The notes beneath the pieces were generated by a model. It ran no database searches. It had not been told where the DNA came from and saw only the letters and a program-made list of their open reading frames with translations. This document shows, one piece after another, positions 18,310 to 28,585 of a DNA stretch of 64,000 nucleotides. The position numbers and the translations under genes were made by a program. Each line of letters opens with the position of its first letter. Positions within the stretch are counted from its first letter, which is position 1. Source of the stretch: Fremontodendron californicum (taxonomy: Eukaryota; Streptophyta; Magnoliopsida; Malvales; Malvaceae). Where the stretch lies: NCBI GenBank assembly GCA_030761205.1, contig JAULJL010000038.1:1922001-1986000 (forward strand). The letters are read 5' to 3'.

Positions 18310-19089
18310 GAAAGGCAGAGACACCGAATAAAAAAAAAAAAAAAAAAGACGAAAAAGAACTCACCTATCAAGCTCTCCAATGCATGACAATCTTTGGCAA
18401 TTTGTGATATGCGAATAAGATAGAGGGATGTTGCTTTTATAGGGGAATAATTCAAGTCCTATGCGATCAAGGAATAGAACTTCTAATTGCATTAGTTGGA
18501 TTATAAGTTCAAGTCGGACTAGGAGTTTGCTTGACGTTGGTTCCCTAAGTTTCGTGAACCAATTGAACTTCTTTATTTCCGCAGTCATCAACTAAAAGGG
18601 GCGACTCTATTTACTTCCAAACTGTAATGAAAAAGCTATAAAACTTTGTCTGCTTCGTTTAGATTGCATGGCTTCATGTTTTGCCTTAAATGGATCAATT
18701 AACTTAACAAATAGGTGTGGACCATGCTTTGTATGGACTTTTGATATTTTCAAACTCTTTGAAAAATACTTTAAGTTTGGCCTTAAAACCGTTTTTGTTA
18801 CGTAGGCCAATATTGGCCCATATTTCTTTTACGTAGGCCAATGTTGGATCAATATCCATTTTTTTTGCTAAAACCATTTAGGGGGGCCGATCTTCCATTC
18901 ATGGTCCATTTTGATTATAATTGTGCAGGAAATTATATTTGCTAAATCAATTTTTCTTCTCATATACAAAATTATATGAGGATAATTAATTGGTTTTGGC
19001 ATCAAAAGCAAATTAAATTTCAAGACTTGTCCACTTGCTACACTCAAAAAAAAAAAATCGTGTACGTAACCAAGTCTTGAGGGGGCATT
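18310..19089. other. Tat element 3' non-coding region with polypurine tract
   Basis: Starts with an 18-A run (about 18330-18347). The following approximately 250 bases have an antisense frame (18361-18591) that I do not recognise. GTAGGCCAAT-type repeats occur near 18800-18845. The purine-rich GAGGGGGCA immediately before the 3' LTR (about 19079-19087) is the plus-strand primer site. Confidence 0.6.
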
Positions 19090-20127
19090 TGTAGAAGGAG
19101 AAAATTTGTAACCAATTACAAATAGTCACATGTCAATTGGAATTTCTTTAATTAAGAAATTTTCAATTAAATTATACATTACCATGTGAAATTGATAATA
19201 TCATATTATAATTAATTATTTTATAATTAATTAAATATGTACACATGGTTTGACCAATCAAATTGCAAGGATTCATGGGTTATCCAATCAAATACCAATG
19301 TGTCATAATTATTTTACCTCTAATTAAATTAAATTAATTAAGAGATAAATAATAAATTTTTATCTCTAATTAAATTAAATTAATTAAGAGATAAATAATA
19401 AAGTTTTATCTCTAATTAAATTTAATTAAGAGATAAATAAATATTTTATCTCTAATTTAATTAATTAATTAAGTGATAAAAAAATAAATATTTTATCTCT
19501 AATTTAATTAATTAATTAAGAGATAAATAAATATTTTATCTCTAATTTAATTAATTAATTAAGTGATAAAAAATAAATATTTTATCTCTAATTTAATTAA
19601 TTAATTAGGGGATAAATAATGAAGTTTTATCTCTAATTAAATTAAATTAATTAAGAGATAAATAAGGAAGACAAGTTCTTTTAGAACTCTCTTTCACCTG
19701 GCTAGCTACCACTATAAATAGAGACCTCCCCTTAACACAAATTCACAATTCAGAAAGCCTGAAGAGAAGAAGATTTTGAAGAGCCAAATCCTCTCAAAAG
19801 TCTTAAGAAGAAATTAGAGAAATTCTAAGAACGCGGTGCTTGTTCTTGAGAATTCTCAAAGAAGTTGCTTTTCGATCTTGTTCATTGAAGGAAAGGAGAT
19901 AATTCATGTTTTTCAAGACTAAGTCTAGAAGACCCTTGAAGCAGATCTCACCGATTCAAGATCAAGTCGTGAAGACCCTTGGATCAAAGTTTTACTGAAG
20001 AAAAGAATCAAAGGATTTCTTTCTTTAAGAATATTCAGAGATTGTAACCTCAAAGTTTGATTAATAAAATTATTATTTGACTCCAAATTTTCCTTGTCAT
20101 ATTTTTGACGCAAAATTTGTGTGTACA
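19090..20127 (+). repeat. 3' LTR of the Tat element
   Basis: 1,038 bases, TGTAGAAGG to GTGTACA, followed by the CTTAT target duplication (20128-20132). It differs from the 5' LTR mainly near 19290 (a 4-base deletion) and in a few single bases. Confidence 0.95.
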
Positions 20128-20150
20128 CTTATCAATAAGAAACATAATAT

Positions 20151-20316
20151 CTATATTATTCGGATTCGAGTTTGAGTGTCGGATACGAGTATGTTTTATT
20201 TTTCTAACAATTTCATACATTTGGAGGGTCTTTGGAGGATCATATCCTCATACCCATATCCGGATATGCATCAAACATGGATACTTCAAGAACAATGAAG
20301 AGTCGGACTAACATAG
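20151..20316. mobile_element. 166-base hAT-like MITE, CTATGTT family (unit A)
   Basis: Begins CTATATTATTCGGATTC and ends with the complement of CTATGTTAGTCCGACTC. It is flanked by the 8-base duplication CATAATAT (20143-20150, 20317-20324). Family members are at 33490-33655 (paralogous position), 46589-46760 and 63307-63487. Confidence 0.75.
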
Positions 20317-20324
20317 CATAATAT

Positions 20325-22038
20325 AGTTCAAGACTTGGTGTTGAGTAATTGGATACTTTTGCTTGAACGAGAAATTAATATTTATTTAAGATTATTTTGA
20401 GTACTTAAGTATGTTATTGGGGTTGTCTTTGTTGTTTTGAGGTAGCTTTGTTCCATGTTGTCATATCTTTTTTAATTTAAAAGTTTATGGCTGAGAGGTA
20501 TTTGTCAAAATGCCTATTGGAAGAGAGTTTAATTGTTTGCACGACAGGCGATGATTTGCGGGAGGCTACTGCTTTGCAATGGTTAACGATGATGGGTCTA
20601 TGGGATTGGCAGTTTAATTTAGATGCTTATGGCTGAACACGGTTTGGTTTTGAATCAAATTACTCAAATCCCAACAATATCTCCAAACTCACCCTTCCAA
20701 AAACATTTGTAATTAATTATTTTTTTCTACCAAAGAGACCGCAGCCTGAGACGAAAATATTTGTAAATGTTGGGATTCGAATCTCATACTTGCTGGATGT
20801 CATTTTTTATTATATAAATCAATTGGACTAAACCGAGGTTCTTTGTTATAATAAAATAGGTGATACTTTTTTTCATAGTAAATATAAAATGTAATGTTGT
20901 TTTCATATATAAATGATTCTTATTTAATGATATTAATAAACTTGGTCAACATTTAAACTGCATGCCCAAGCAGAAGCTAATCGGATACGAATTCAAACAA
21001 GAAACATTGGGGGATAGAAATTTGGAATCGAAGAATTTAGGTTTGAATGATCTGACTTCATCAATTTGATGCTTTAATGATAGAAACATTGCAGCTACCT
21101 AATCATTTAATTTCTTCTAAGTAAGCCGCCATAGCAACAATAATCTTCAAATTAGAAGCTAATCCATTATTATTAAGCACCAATCTTCTGAGGAAAAACC
21201 AAATATTTGTCTGACTTTTTTTTTTTAATTTTATATCTTATTTATTCATATGTTAAGCACCTGGATTATTATAATTGCTAATCTAGGAGAAGAACAAATG
21301 TCAACGCTTAATTTATAAATATGAGAGGTTAAAGAGGTAGTAAAGTTTAGAAGCAAAGATTATTAATATTAGGAAAATTGTAATCTGTGCCTAGTGACAA
21401 AGGTCAAAATGATATTTAAAAAAAAATGTAATTAATGTATTATTTTTTTAATTTAATAAAAGTAATACAATAAATGTAAAAAATCATTGACCATAAAAAC
21501 CAGGAAAATTGAGTGAGAAAGTTAGTTAATATGAAACAAATGAAATGTGTGGTGATAATATCGTATATTTGAATGGTCTTTTTATATGATTTCTCATGAA
21601 TCTCAGAAAATAATCAATGATAAAAAAATTGGATTAGAAATTGAATTTTATTGATTCTTAATTTAATTGGTCTAATTGATTCATTTAAATTCAAAGATAA
21701 AAATATATATATATATTTAATTTCTCATTACTTTTTTTTGGAAAAAGAAGATCACGATCTGAGAATAAAAAAAAAAATTACAAATATTGAGATTTAAACC
21801 GTAAACTTATTGGGTGTCATCTCTGGAACTAAGTTCGGATTCTCTATAATTATCTTCTTGAATTAGACAATAATAGCACCGATCACCTATCCATATATCG
21901 ATCAATGCGTAGCATTGTGAAACAGATGAAAGCAAAATTTTCATTATTTTTGTTATATCCGTTCCTCAATTCATCAGAAATTGACTTAATGATGAGGATA
22001 ATTTATATAATATTTTGGAAGTTGAAATCCAGTTCCTA
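20325..22038. other. GLOX unit A downstream tract, no gene seen
   Basis: AT-rich DNA that aligns with unit B at 33660-35480 and 41341-42545, and with 52415-53535. No credible coding sequence. It ends at the hAT target duplication GTTAGGAA (22039-22046). Confidence 0.65.
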
Positions 22039-22071
22039 GTTAGGAATAGAGGTGGCAATTGGGTGGGTTCG

Positions 22072-22290
22072 GGTGGGTTCGGGCGGGTTCATTCGGGTTC
22101 GGGTTTATTTGGGTTCGGGTTCATTCGGGTTCGGGCGCATTCGGGTACGGGTCCATCCGGGTTCGGGCTCATTCGGGTTCGGGTCCATTCGGGTTCGGGC
22201 TCATTCGGGTTTGGGCCCATTCGGGTTTGGGCTCATTTGGGTTCGGGCCCATTCGGGTTCGGACCCATTCGATTTCGGGTTAGGTCTGGG
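22072..22290 (+). repeat. 16-base tandem repeats, hAT 5' subterminal
   Basis: At least seven copies of CGGGTTCGGGCTCATT with variants (GTCCATT, GCCCATT). Because 16 is not a multiple of 3, three overlapping open frames run through it; none is a gene. The same motif returns at 23309-23420 and 28207-28320 near the other end. Confidence 0.85.
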
Positions 22291-22321
22291 TTCGGGTATG
22301 TTTTACATCAATTTATTTTAT

Positions 22322-23300
22322 ATTAGATGTAATCATTTTTACGTGATTTAAATATTTATATCTAAAAAAAAATTATTAATTTATTATTATTTTTATACTT
22401 TTGCTATTATATGATATTTTTAATTATATTTATTTTTTAAAATTAATATTTGTTAGCACCAAAAGAATAAGAAATTAATTTGTTATATAAAATCAAATTT
22501 TGAAATAACTTATTATAAAAATATGATATATTATAAATTAATCATATTGATATTTAAAATAATTGATTTGATGAACTCGAATTTCAAAATATAAATACAT
22601 TATAATTTATATTCACTATAAAATAAAAAAAAAAAATTTAAAATTAAATCTTGGCCTTCATCTATTCGTTTATATACTTATAAAATGCAAAAATTTTATG
22701 CTTAAAGTCAAGATATATATATATCGAGTACTTATATTTTTTTCATCAATATAAAGTATAAATTAAAAAAATATATTTTATATTTAAATTATACGTAATA
22801 AATATATAATTAATATGATTATTTATTAATATATAATAAATATACCCAAAACCAAAATGCCATAAAACCCAAAACCCCATTAAACCCACCCGCTAAAATA
22901 AAATCCCATGAAAGTCATAATCTAATTAAACCCACCCACCCTAACCTAACTGTATAAGTATAACCCATAAGGCCAAAATAATTGAATTATTGTCCATTTT
23001 TTTTACCCTTAGAGAATAATTGAATTATTGTCAAATTTTTTTCACATCTCTAAAATTTTCAAGAATTTAAAATATTTAGATTGTAAATTCATCATAATAT
23101 GAGACGTTAAAGTTGTAACTTATAAGTACAAAATAAAATTTACTTTTTGATAAAATTATTATTTCATCATCATATATATATATATATAATATTTTAAATT
23201 TTAATTAAATTATTAAAAAAAATTAGAATAAAATTAATAATTAAAGTTATTGCTTTGTAAAAAAAAAAAATTTAATTGCAATTTGATTATTTTTATTTTT
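22322..23300. other. AT-rich core of the hAT element, no gene seen
   Basis: A/T homopolymers, TATATA runs and a weak polypyrimidine patch. No coding signal or second transposon boundary visible. Confidence 0.6.
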
Positions 23301-23423
23301 AGTATTAAATTCGGGTTCGGGCCGGTCTCGGGTTCGGGCTCATTCGGGTTCGGACCCATTCGGGTTCGGGTCCATTCGGGTTCGGGTCCATTCGGGTTCG
23401 GGCCCATTCGGGTTCGGGTCCAT

Positions 23424-24008
23424 TGTTAGAATTGTGGCTCCAATCCACAAAGTTCCTTAGCCACCTTTGTTGACATCTTGAGCAGCCATTTGATGGCAAA
23501 TTTGCCAAGTTTTCTTAAGCCACCTTTGTTGACGTTTTTTGGCAGCCCTTGTATGGTGGCTGGTGGCATGGTGGCTATGGTGTATTCACACCATAAGCCT
23601 TGCCTATAAATAGGCATAAGGTTGAAAGCTTGGAGAAGGAGGGAGGCAGAGGAGAATTGAGCTAGAGCTCCAAAGAGAGCTCCATGAGCTCCCTCCCGGT
23701 TGAGGCATAGTGAGAGCTCCAGAGGGAGCCCCTCCCGGTAGAGGTGATGAGAGAGTTTAGAGGCAGTAGCTGCCTGTTAGATACTTGTGTATTGAGGTGT
23801 TGAGTGTGTGCTAGAAAGAGCACTTGTAATATGTAGCCGGTTTGTATCCGGTTTGTATCCGGTTTGTACTCCATCTCCGATTAAATACAAAGCTTTGCTC
23901 CTCCTCCCGTGGACGTAGGTATATTGGCCGAACCACGTAAAATATCGGTGTTTTTTCAGTGTGTGTTTTTTATCGGTTTTCGTAATCTCGATCTAGTTCC
24001 GCACAACA
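23424..24008 (+). repeat. 5' LTR of the nested Copia element
   Basis: TGTTAGAATTGTGG to GTTCCGCACAACA. A TATA box TATAAATA is at 23605-23612. It contains three copies of an 11-base unit CCGGTTTGTAT near 23832-23865, of which the 3' LTR has one. Confidence 0.93.
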
Positions 24009-24740
24009 AATTGGTATCAGAGCCAACTTTTACGTAAAACCGAGTTTGTTCGATTCTGTCCGTTTTTTCAAAAGTGCTCCAAATTGTGTTTTGAAAATAC
24101 CAGGTTGAAGAGGTCGTCGAGAGGAGTGCAACAGAATCAACCGGAGCACCAGAGGAGGCCGCACGCGCCCACACGCGCCGCCAGAAGAATCGCGAGTGGG
24201 CCTCACTCGCCCACGCGCCACACGCGCCACTGAAGGTTGAAGGCGCGTGAAGCCCACGCGCCGCCACATCCCTGCTTCACGCGCCCACGCGCCGCCGCAC
24301 TCGCCCACGCGCCGCCTTAGCTCCGACCAACTTTTTCGGGCAATTTTTGAGCCATTTTCCGAACACTATTCCGAGACTTTTTCGAGCCGGTTGAGCTAAA
24401 CCGAGTCCATTTCGAGCCACCTGCAGCAGAATATTCGCAGAATATTCACCGTGTGTCCAAAATGTACACAGTTGGACCCGTTCCTGGCTATTTCGACTAT
24501 TCCGGACTCAACCGTGGCATCCGTTTTTCCATACAGATAAGGGAAAAACTCTGAGTTGGTAATTTTGTTTTATTACCATGGCAGAATCATTAGAGACAAC
24601 TGAAACAACCTGCGCACCATCAAGTTCTACATCAGAAAGAACTCGATGACCACTGCAAAGTTCGAGGTGGAGAAATTTGATGGCACCACGTAACTTTGGC
24701 ATGTGGTAGTGCGAAGTACTGGACCTGTGAGTCCGCGAAG
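24009..24740 (+). other. Copia leader with primer-binding site and GC-rich tract
   Basis: The TTGGTATCAGAGC primer site (initiator Met tRNA type) begins at 24011. The block at 24140-24320 is strikingly rich in CACGCGCC, unlike its AT-rich surroundings. A short remnant near 24580-24700 may be the start of gag, but no frame persists. Confidence 0.6.
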
Positions 24741-24746
24741 GACCAA

Positions 24747-25640
24747 TAGACAGTGAAGATCCCGTCCAGAAGGAGGTGAAGATCCTGTCCAGTTCGGTAG
24801 ACAGTGAAGATCCCGTCCAGTAGGAGGTGAAGACCCCGTCCAGTCCAGTAGACGGTGGAGATCCCGTCCAGTATGAGGTGAAGATCCTGTCCAGTCCAGT
24901 TCGGTAGACAGTGAAGATCCCGTCCAGAAGGAGGTGAAGATCCTGTCCAGTTCGATAGACAGTGAAGATCCCGTCCAGAAGGAGGTGAAGATCCTGTCCA
25001 GTTCGGTAGACAGTGAAGATCCCATCCAGTAGGAGGTGAAGACCCCGTCCAGTCCAGTAGACGGTGGAGATCCCGTCCAGTAGGAGGTGAAGATCCTGTC
25101 CAGTTCAGTTTGGTAGACAGTGAAGATCCCGTCCAGTAGGAGGTGAGGATCCTATCCAGTAGGCGGTGGATATCCTATCTAGGAGAAGAATCCAGTTAAT
25201 CCGCAAAGGATCCTGTCTGATCCTGACCAGTAGGCGGTGGATATCCTATCTAGGAGAAGAATCCTGTTAATCCGCAAATGTCCAGTAGGCGGTGGATATC
25301 CTATTTAGGAGAAGAATCCTGTTAATCCGCGAATGACCAGTAGGCGGTGGATATCCTATTTAGGAGAAGAATCCTGTTAATCCGCGAATGACCAGTAGGC
25401 GGTGGATATCCTATCAAGGAGAAGAATCCAGTTAATCCGCAAAGGATCCTGTCCAGTAGGAGGTGGATATCCTATCAAGGAGAAGAATCCATTTAATCCG
25501 CGAAGGATCCTGTCCAGTAGGCGGTGGATATCCTATCAAGGAGAAGAATCCAGTTAATCCGCGAAGGATCCTGTCCAGTCCAGAAGGCGGTGGATATCCT
25601 ATCGAGGAGAAGAATCCAGTTAATCTGCGAAGGACCGATA
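24747..25640 (+). repeat. Two linked tandem arrays inside the Copia element
   Basis: About eight copies of a roughly 51-base unit (GACAGTGAAGATCCCGTCC with AGTAGGAGGTGAAGATCC) run from 24747 to 25185. They pass into seven or eight copies of a related unit of about 55-65 bases (GGCGGTGGATATCCTATC with AATCCGCGAA) up to 25640. The shared CCAGTAG motif shows the second array arose from the first. They replace most of gag. The antisense frame at 24627-25025 is a translation of the repeat. Confidence 0.85.
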
Positions 25641-25689
25641 GATGGATGAAGATCACGTCTAGGAAAAGTATCATCGACAATCTGCAAGG

Positions 25690-27110
25690 GACGAGTGTGC
25701 CCAGTGTTGGACACTGGAAGAAAGACTGTCCAGACAGAAAGGTCGATTGTGATAGTTGCTCAAAAGACTGATAGAGAAGAAGACTCTGCTTTCACAGTTT
25801 TAGGTGGAGATACATCCTTCAAATCAAGGGATTCCGGATGTTCATACCAGATGTGTTCGAACCAAGAGTGGTTCTCAAGCTATCAAGAGCTTGATGGAAG
25901 AATTGTCCTTATGGGCAACAATGTCACACTAGAGGAATTGGAACGATCCGACTAAAACTGCATGACGGTACAATCAGACAACTTACAGATGTAAGGTATG
26001 TCCCTGATCTCAAGAAGAACCTCATATCACTGGGGGTCTTAGACTCAAATGGTTACAAGATGACCATTCAGAATGGAGTCCTGAAGGTTGTACGTGGAGC
26101 ATTCTTAGCAATGAAGGAAATCTGTCAGAATAATGGGATAATCCGACACTTCACTGTTCCTGGCACTCCCCAGCAGAATGGAGTTGCAGAAAGGATGAAC
26201 CGAACTTTGGTTGATAAAGTTCGCTGCATGTTATCCCAGTCAGGCTTGAGCAAAGCATTTTGGGCGGAGGCTTTATTGTAAGCCTCCCACATTATCAACA
26301 GACTACCCTCCACTGTAATTGATGGGAAAACTCCCATAGAGGTGTGGTCCGGATATTCTGCCATTGAATATGATCGGCTTCGTAGTAACGGATGCAAAAC
26401 TGGATCCTAGAGCCAAGAAAGCTGTCTTCTTTGGGCTTTAGTGAAGGAGTAAAAGCAGTCCGATTGTGGAACCTTGAGTCAAAGAAAGTCATCGTAAGCC
26501 GAGATGTTGCCTTTGACGAATCTGTAATGCTGAAACTGTCAACTCCAGAGAATGTGAACCAAGATTCTCTAAAGCAGGTGGAGTTTGAATCAGAAGATGC
26601 TGGTCAAAATTCAGATGAATCTGAACCAGAATCTGATGACACCTTAACTGAAGTGGAGGAGTCATCACCGGAAACCTTTCAGCAACTTGAATCAGTTGTC
26701 ACCAGTAGACCGAATAGACATATTCGGAAACCTGCTCGATACACAGATGTGGTGGCATACGCCCTTCCAGTAATTGATGATGATGTTCCGATCAATTACA
26801 AAGAAGCTGTAAACAGCCCTGAGCATGCCCAGTGGAAGGAGGCGATCAGACTTGGAAGTTGGTTCCACTTCCAACACTCAAAAGATCAATTGGGTGCAAA
26901 TGGGTCTTTGCCAAAAAGGAGAGTGCTACCGGCAAAGACAGCATCAGATACAAAGCCAGATTGGTAGCCAAAGGTTAGGCTCAAAAAGAAAGGAATAGAC
27001 TACAATGAGGTATTTTCACCTGTTGTTAAGCATGCATCTATTCGGATCTTATTGGCTTTAGTAGCACAGTATGACCTAGAGTTAGTTCAACTTGATCTGC
27101 ATCCCTTAAT
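25690..27110 (+). pseudogene. Copia gag-pol remnants
   Basis: Pieces in several frames: the end of a CCHC zinc knuckle (GHWKKDCPDRK, shifted from its first Cys), protease-region remnants, an integrase segment with TPQQNGVAERMNRTLVDK, a segment with ILEPRKLSSLGFSEGVKAV ahead of reverse transcriptase (DVAFDESVM, RPNRHIRKPARYTD), and a short reverse transcriptase start (NYKEAVNSPEHAQWKEAI). The catalytic YVDD region and RNase H are missing or unrecognisable. Multiple frame changes and deletions exclude a product. Confidence 0.8.
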
Positions 27111-27641
27111 GGTTCCTTAGAGGAGGAGATTCACATGACTCAACCAGATGGTTTTGGAGTCCCCGTTCGCATATGACTCAACCAGATGGTTTTGGAGTCC
27201 CCGTTCACGAAGACTAGAAAAGCAAGTTGAACCGGTCACTGTATGGTCTGAAACAATCCCGTGACAGCTGTACAAACGGTTGGACTGTTTCATGACAGAA
27301 TGAAAAGTACACACGCAGTCAATTTGATCATCGTGTCTATTTTCGGAAACTTCAAGATGGATCATTTGTCTATCTGCTGAAAAAGGCAAGGTGGAGATCG
27401 ACAGGCTGAAGGCTCAACTGAGCTCAGAGTTCGAGATGAAGGATCTTGGAGAAGCCAATAAATTATTGGGAAGGAGATCAGAATAGACAGAAAAAAAAAT
27501 TGACACAGGCTCAGTGCATTGATGGATCATGCCAATGCAGTAGGTGCCCTCATGTGTAATGGTGTGTATGAAACCTGAAGGAGGAATGGAGGAAGCTCTA
27601 ATCAGTAAATTCTCTCTGTGGATTCTCGCCAAGGTGGAGAT
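27111..27641 (+). other. Degenerate Copia 3' interior
   Basis: Contains an imperfect 40-base duplication (ATGACTCAACCAGATGG at about 27134 and 27174) and reverse transcriptase-like debris (LSSEFEMKDLGEANKLLG near 27415-27470). Ends in the polypurine tract. Confidence 0.6.
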
Positions 27642-28201
27642 TGTTAGAATTGTGGCTCCAATCCACAAAGTTCCTTAGCCACCTTTGTTGACATCTTGAG
27701 CAGCCATTTGATGGCAAATTTGCCAAGTTTTCTTAAGCCACCTTTGTTGACGTTTTTTGGCAGCCCTTGTATGGTGGCTGGTGGCATGGTGGCTATGGTG
27801 TATTCACACCATAAGCCTTGCCTATAAATAGGCATAAGGTTGAAAGCTTGGAGAAGGAGGGAGGCAGAGGAGAATTGAGCTAGAGCTCCAAAGAGAGCTC
27901 CATGAGCTCCCTCCCGGTTGAGGCATAGTGAGAGCTCCAGAGGGAGCCCCTCCCGGTAGAGGTGATGAGAGAGTTTAGAGGCAGTAGCTGCCTGTTAGAT
28001 ACTTGTGTATTGAGGTGTTGAGTGTGTGCTAGAAAGAGCACTTGTAATATGTAGCCGGTTTGTACTCCATCTCCGATTAAATACAAAGCTTTGCTCCTCC
28101 TCCCGTGGACGTAGGTATATTGGCCGAACCACGTAAAATATCTGTGTTTCAGTGTGTGTTTTTTATCGGTTTTCGTAATCTCGATCTAGTTCCGCACAAC
28201 A
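27642..28201 (+). repeat. 3' LTR of the nested Copia element
   Basis: Matches 23424-24008 except for the shorter 11-base repeat and one short indel/substitution patch near 28141-28150. Confidence 0.93.
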
Positions 28202-28343
28202 TCCATTCGAGTTCGGGTCCATTCGGGCTCTGGTTTTTTCGAGTTCGGGTTTTTGACTTTTTGGTCAAATCGGGTTTGGCGGGTTCGGGTTTTCCTTGAC
28301 GGATTTTCGGGTTCAGATTCATTTTGCCACCTCTAGTTAGGAA

Positions 28344-28536
28344 TATCAAAGCTAATTAAGAAACCACAACTTAATTAATATCTATAAATCTTGACAGAAT
28401 ATTTATTGGATAGGTTTATCAACTAAAAATTCTCTGACTTGAATATTTCGGTTGACAAGCATTCATTTTAAATTATTAATCATGAATTCCTGAAAATATA
28501 TATTATATTATATTCCTGATACAGTGTAACAGTATA

Positions 28537-28585
<49 letters not shown>

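Larger units (their letters stand above)
5369..20127 (+). mobile_element. Ty3/gypsy Tat-lineage LTR retrotransposon with antisense ORF and captured host fragments
   Basis: A 14.8-kb element bounded by TG and CA. It has a 5-base target duplication CTTAT (5364-5368, 20128-20132); the empty site is in unit B near 33465-33475. Order on +: 5' LTR, primer-binding site, gag, protease, reverse transcriptase, RNase H, second archaeal-type RNase H, integrase, antisense plant-mobile-domain ORF, three host gene fragments, polypurine tract, 3' LTR. The second RNase H and the long region after integrase place it in the Tat clade (Ogre/Retand relatives). gag-pol holds at least eight in-frame stops and one frame change, so this copy cannot make its own enzymes. 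The LTRs differ by only about six substitutions and two small indels by eye, so it inserted recently. Confidence 0.95.
23424..28201 (+). mobile_element. Decayed Copia retrotransposon nested in the hAT element
   Basis: TG to CA ends, target duplication TCCAT (23419-23423, 28202-28206). 5' LTR 23424-24008 (585 bases), primer-binding site TTGGTATCAGAGC at 24011, polypurine AAGGTGGAGA at 27631-27640, 3' LTR 27642-28201 (560 bases). The LTRs are almost identical apart from a 22-base repeat expansion and a short T-run difference. The interior is a wreck: GC-rich leader, a 0.9-kb tandem array, a frame-shifted zinc knuckle, and pieces of integrase and reverse transcriptase. It could only have moved using enzymes from another copy. 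Confidence 0.93.
22047..28335. mobile_element. hAT-type non-autonomous element, split by a Copia insertion
   Basis: Ends TAGAGGTGGCAA and TTGCCACCTCTA are inverted repeats. Flanked by an 8-base duplication GTTAGGAA (22039-22046, 28336-28343). Units B (42550) and the tract before C (53525) show related uninterrupted sites. Without the nested Copia element it would be about 1.5 kb. It codes for nothing recognisable. It has 16-base repeats inside both ends and an AT-rich core. Confidence 0.85.

Noticed and set aside
18361..18591. Minus-strand 76-codon frame in the Tat 3' region
   Set aside because: No recognisable similarity or start context. It may be another captured fragment but cannot be supported.
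22015..22351. Three overlapping Gly/Phe/Arg-rich frames
   Set aside because: All three come from a 16-base tandem repeat of the hAT element, which leaves every frame open.
24627..25025. 132-codon antisense repeat protein
   Set aside because: The 51-base period is a multiple of three and creates an open frame on the minus strand; no start context or homology is visible.
22072..25640. Short regularly spaced repeats resembling a CRISPR array
   Set aside because: Plant nuclear context, no unique spacers, and units abut in tandem; they are transposon subterminal and internal repeats.
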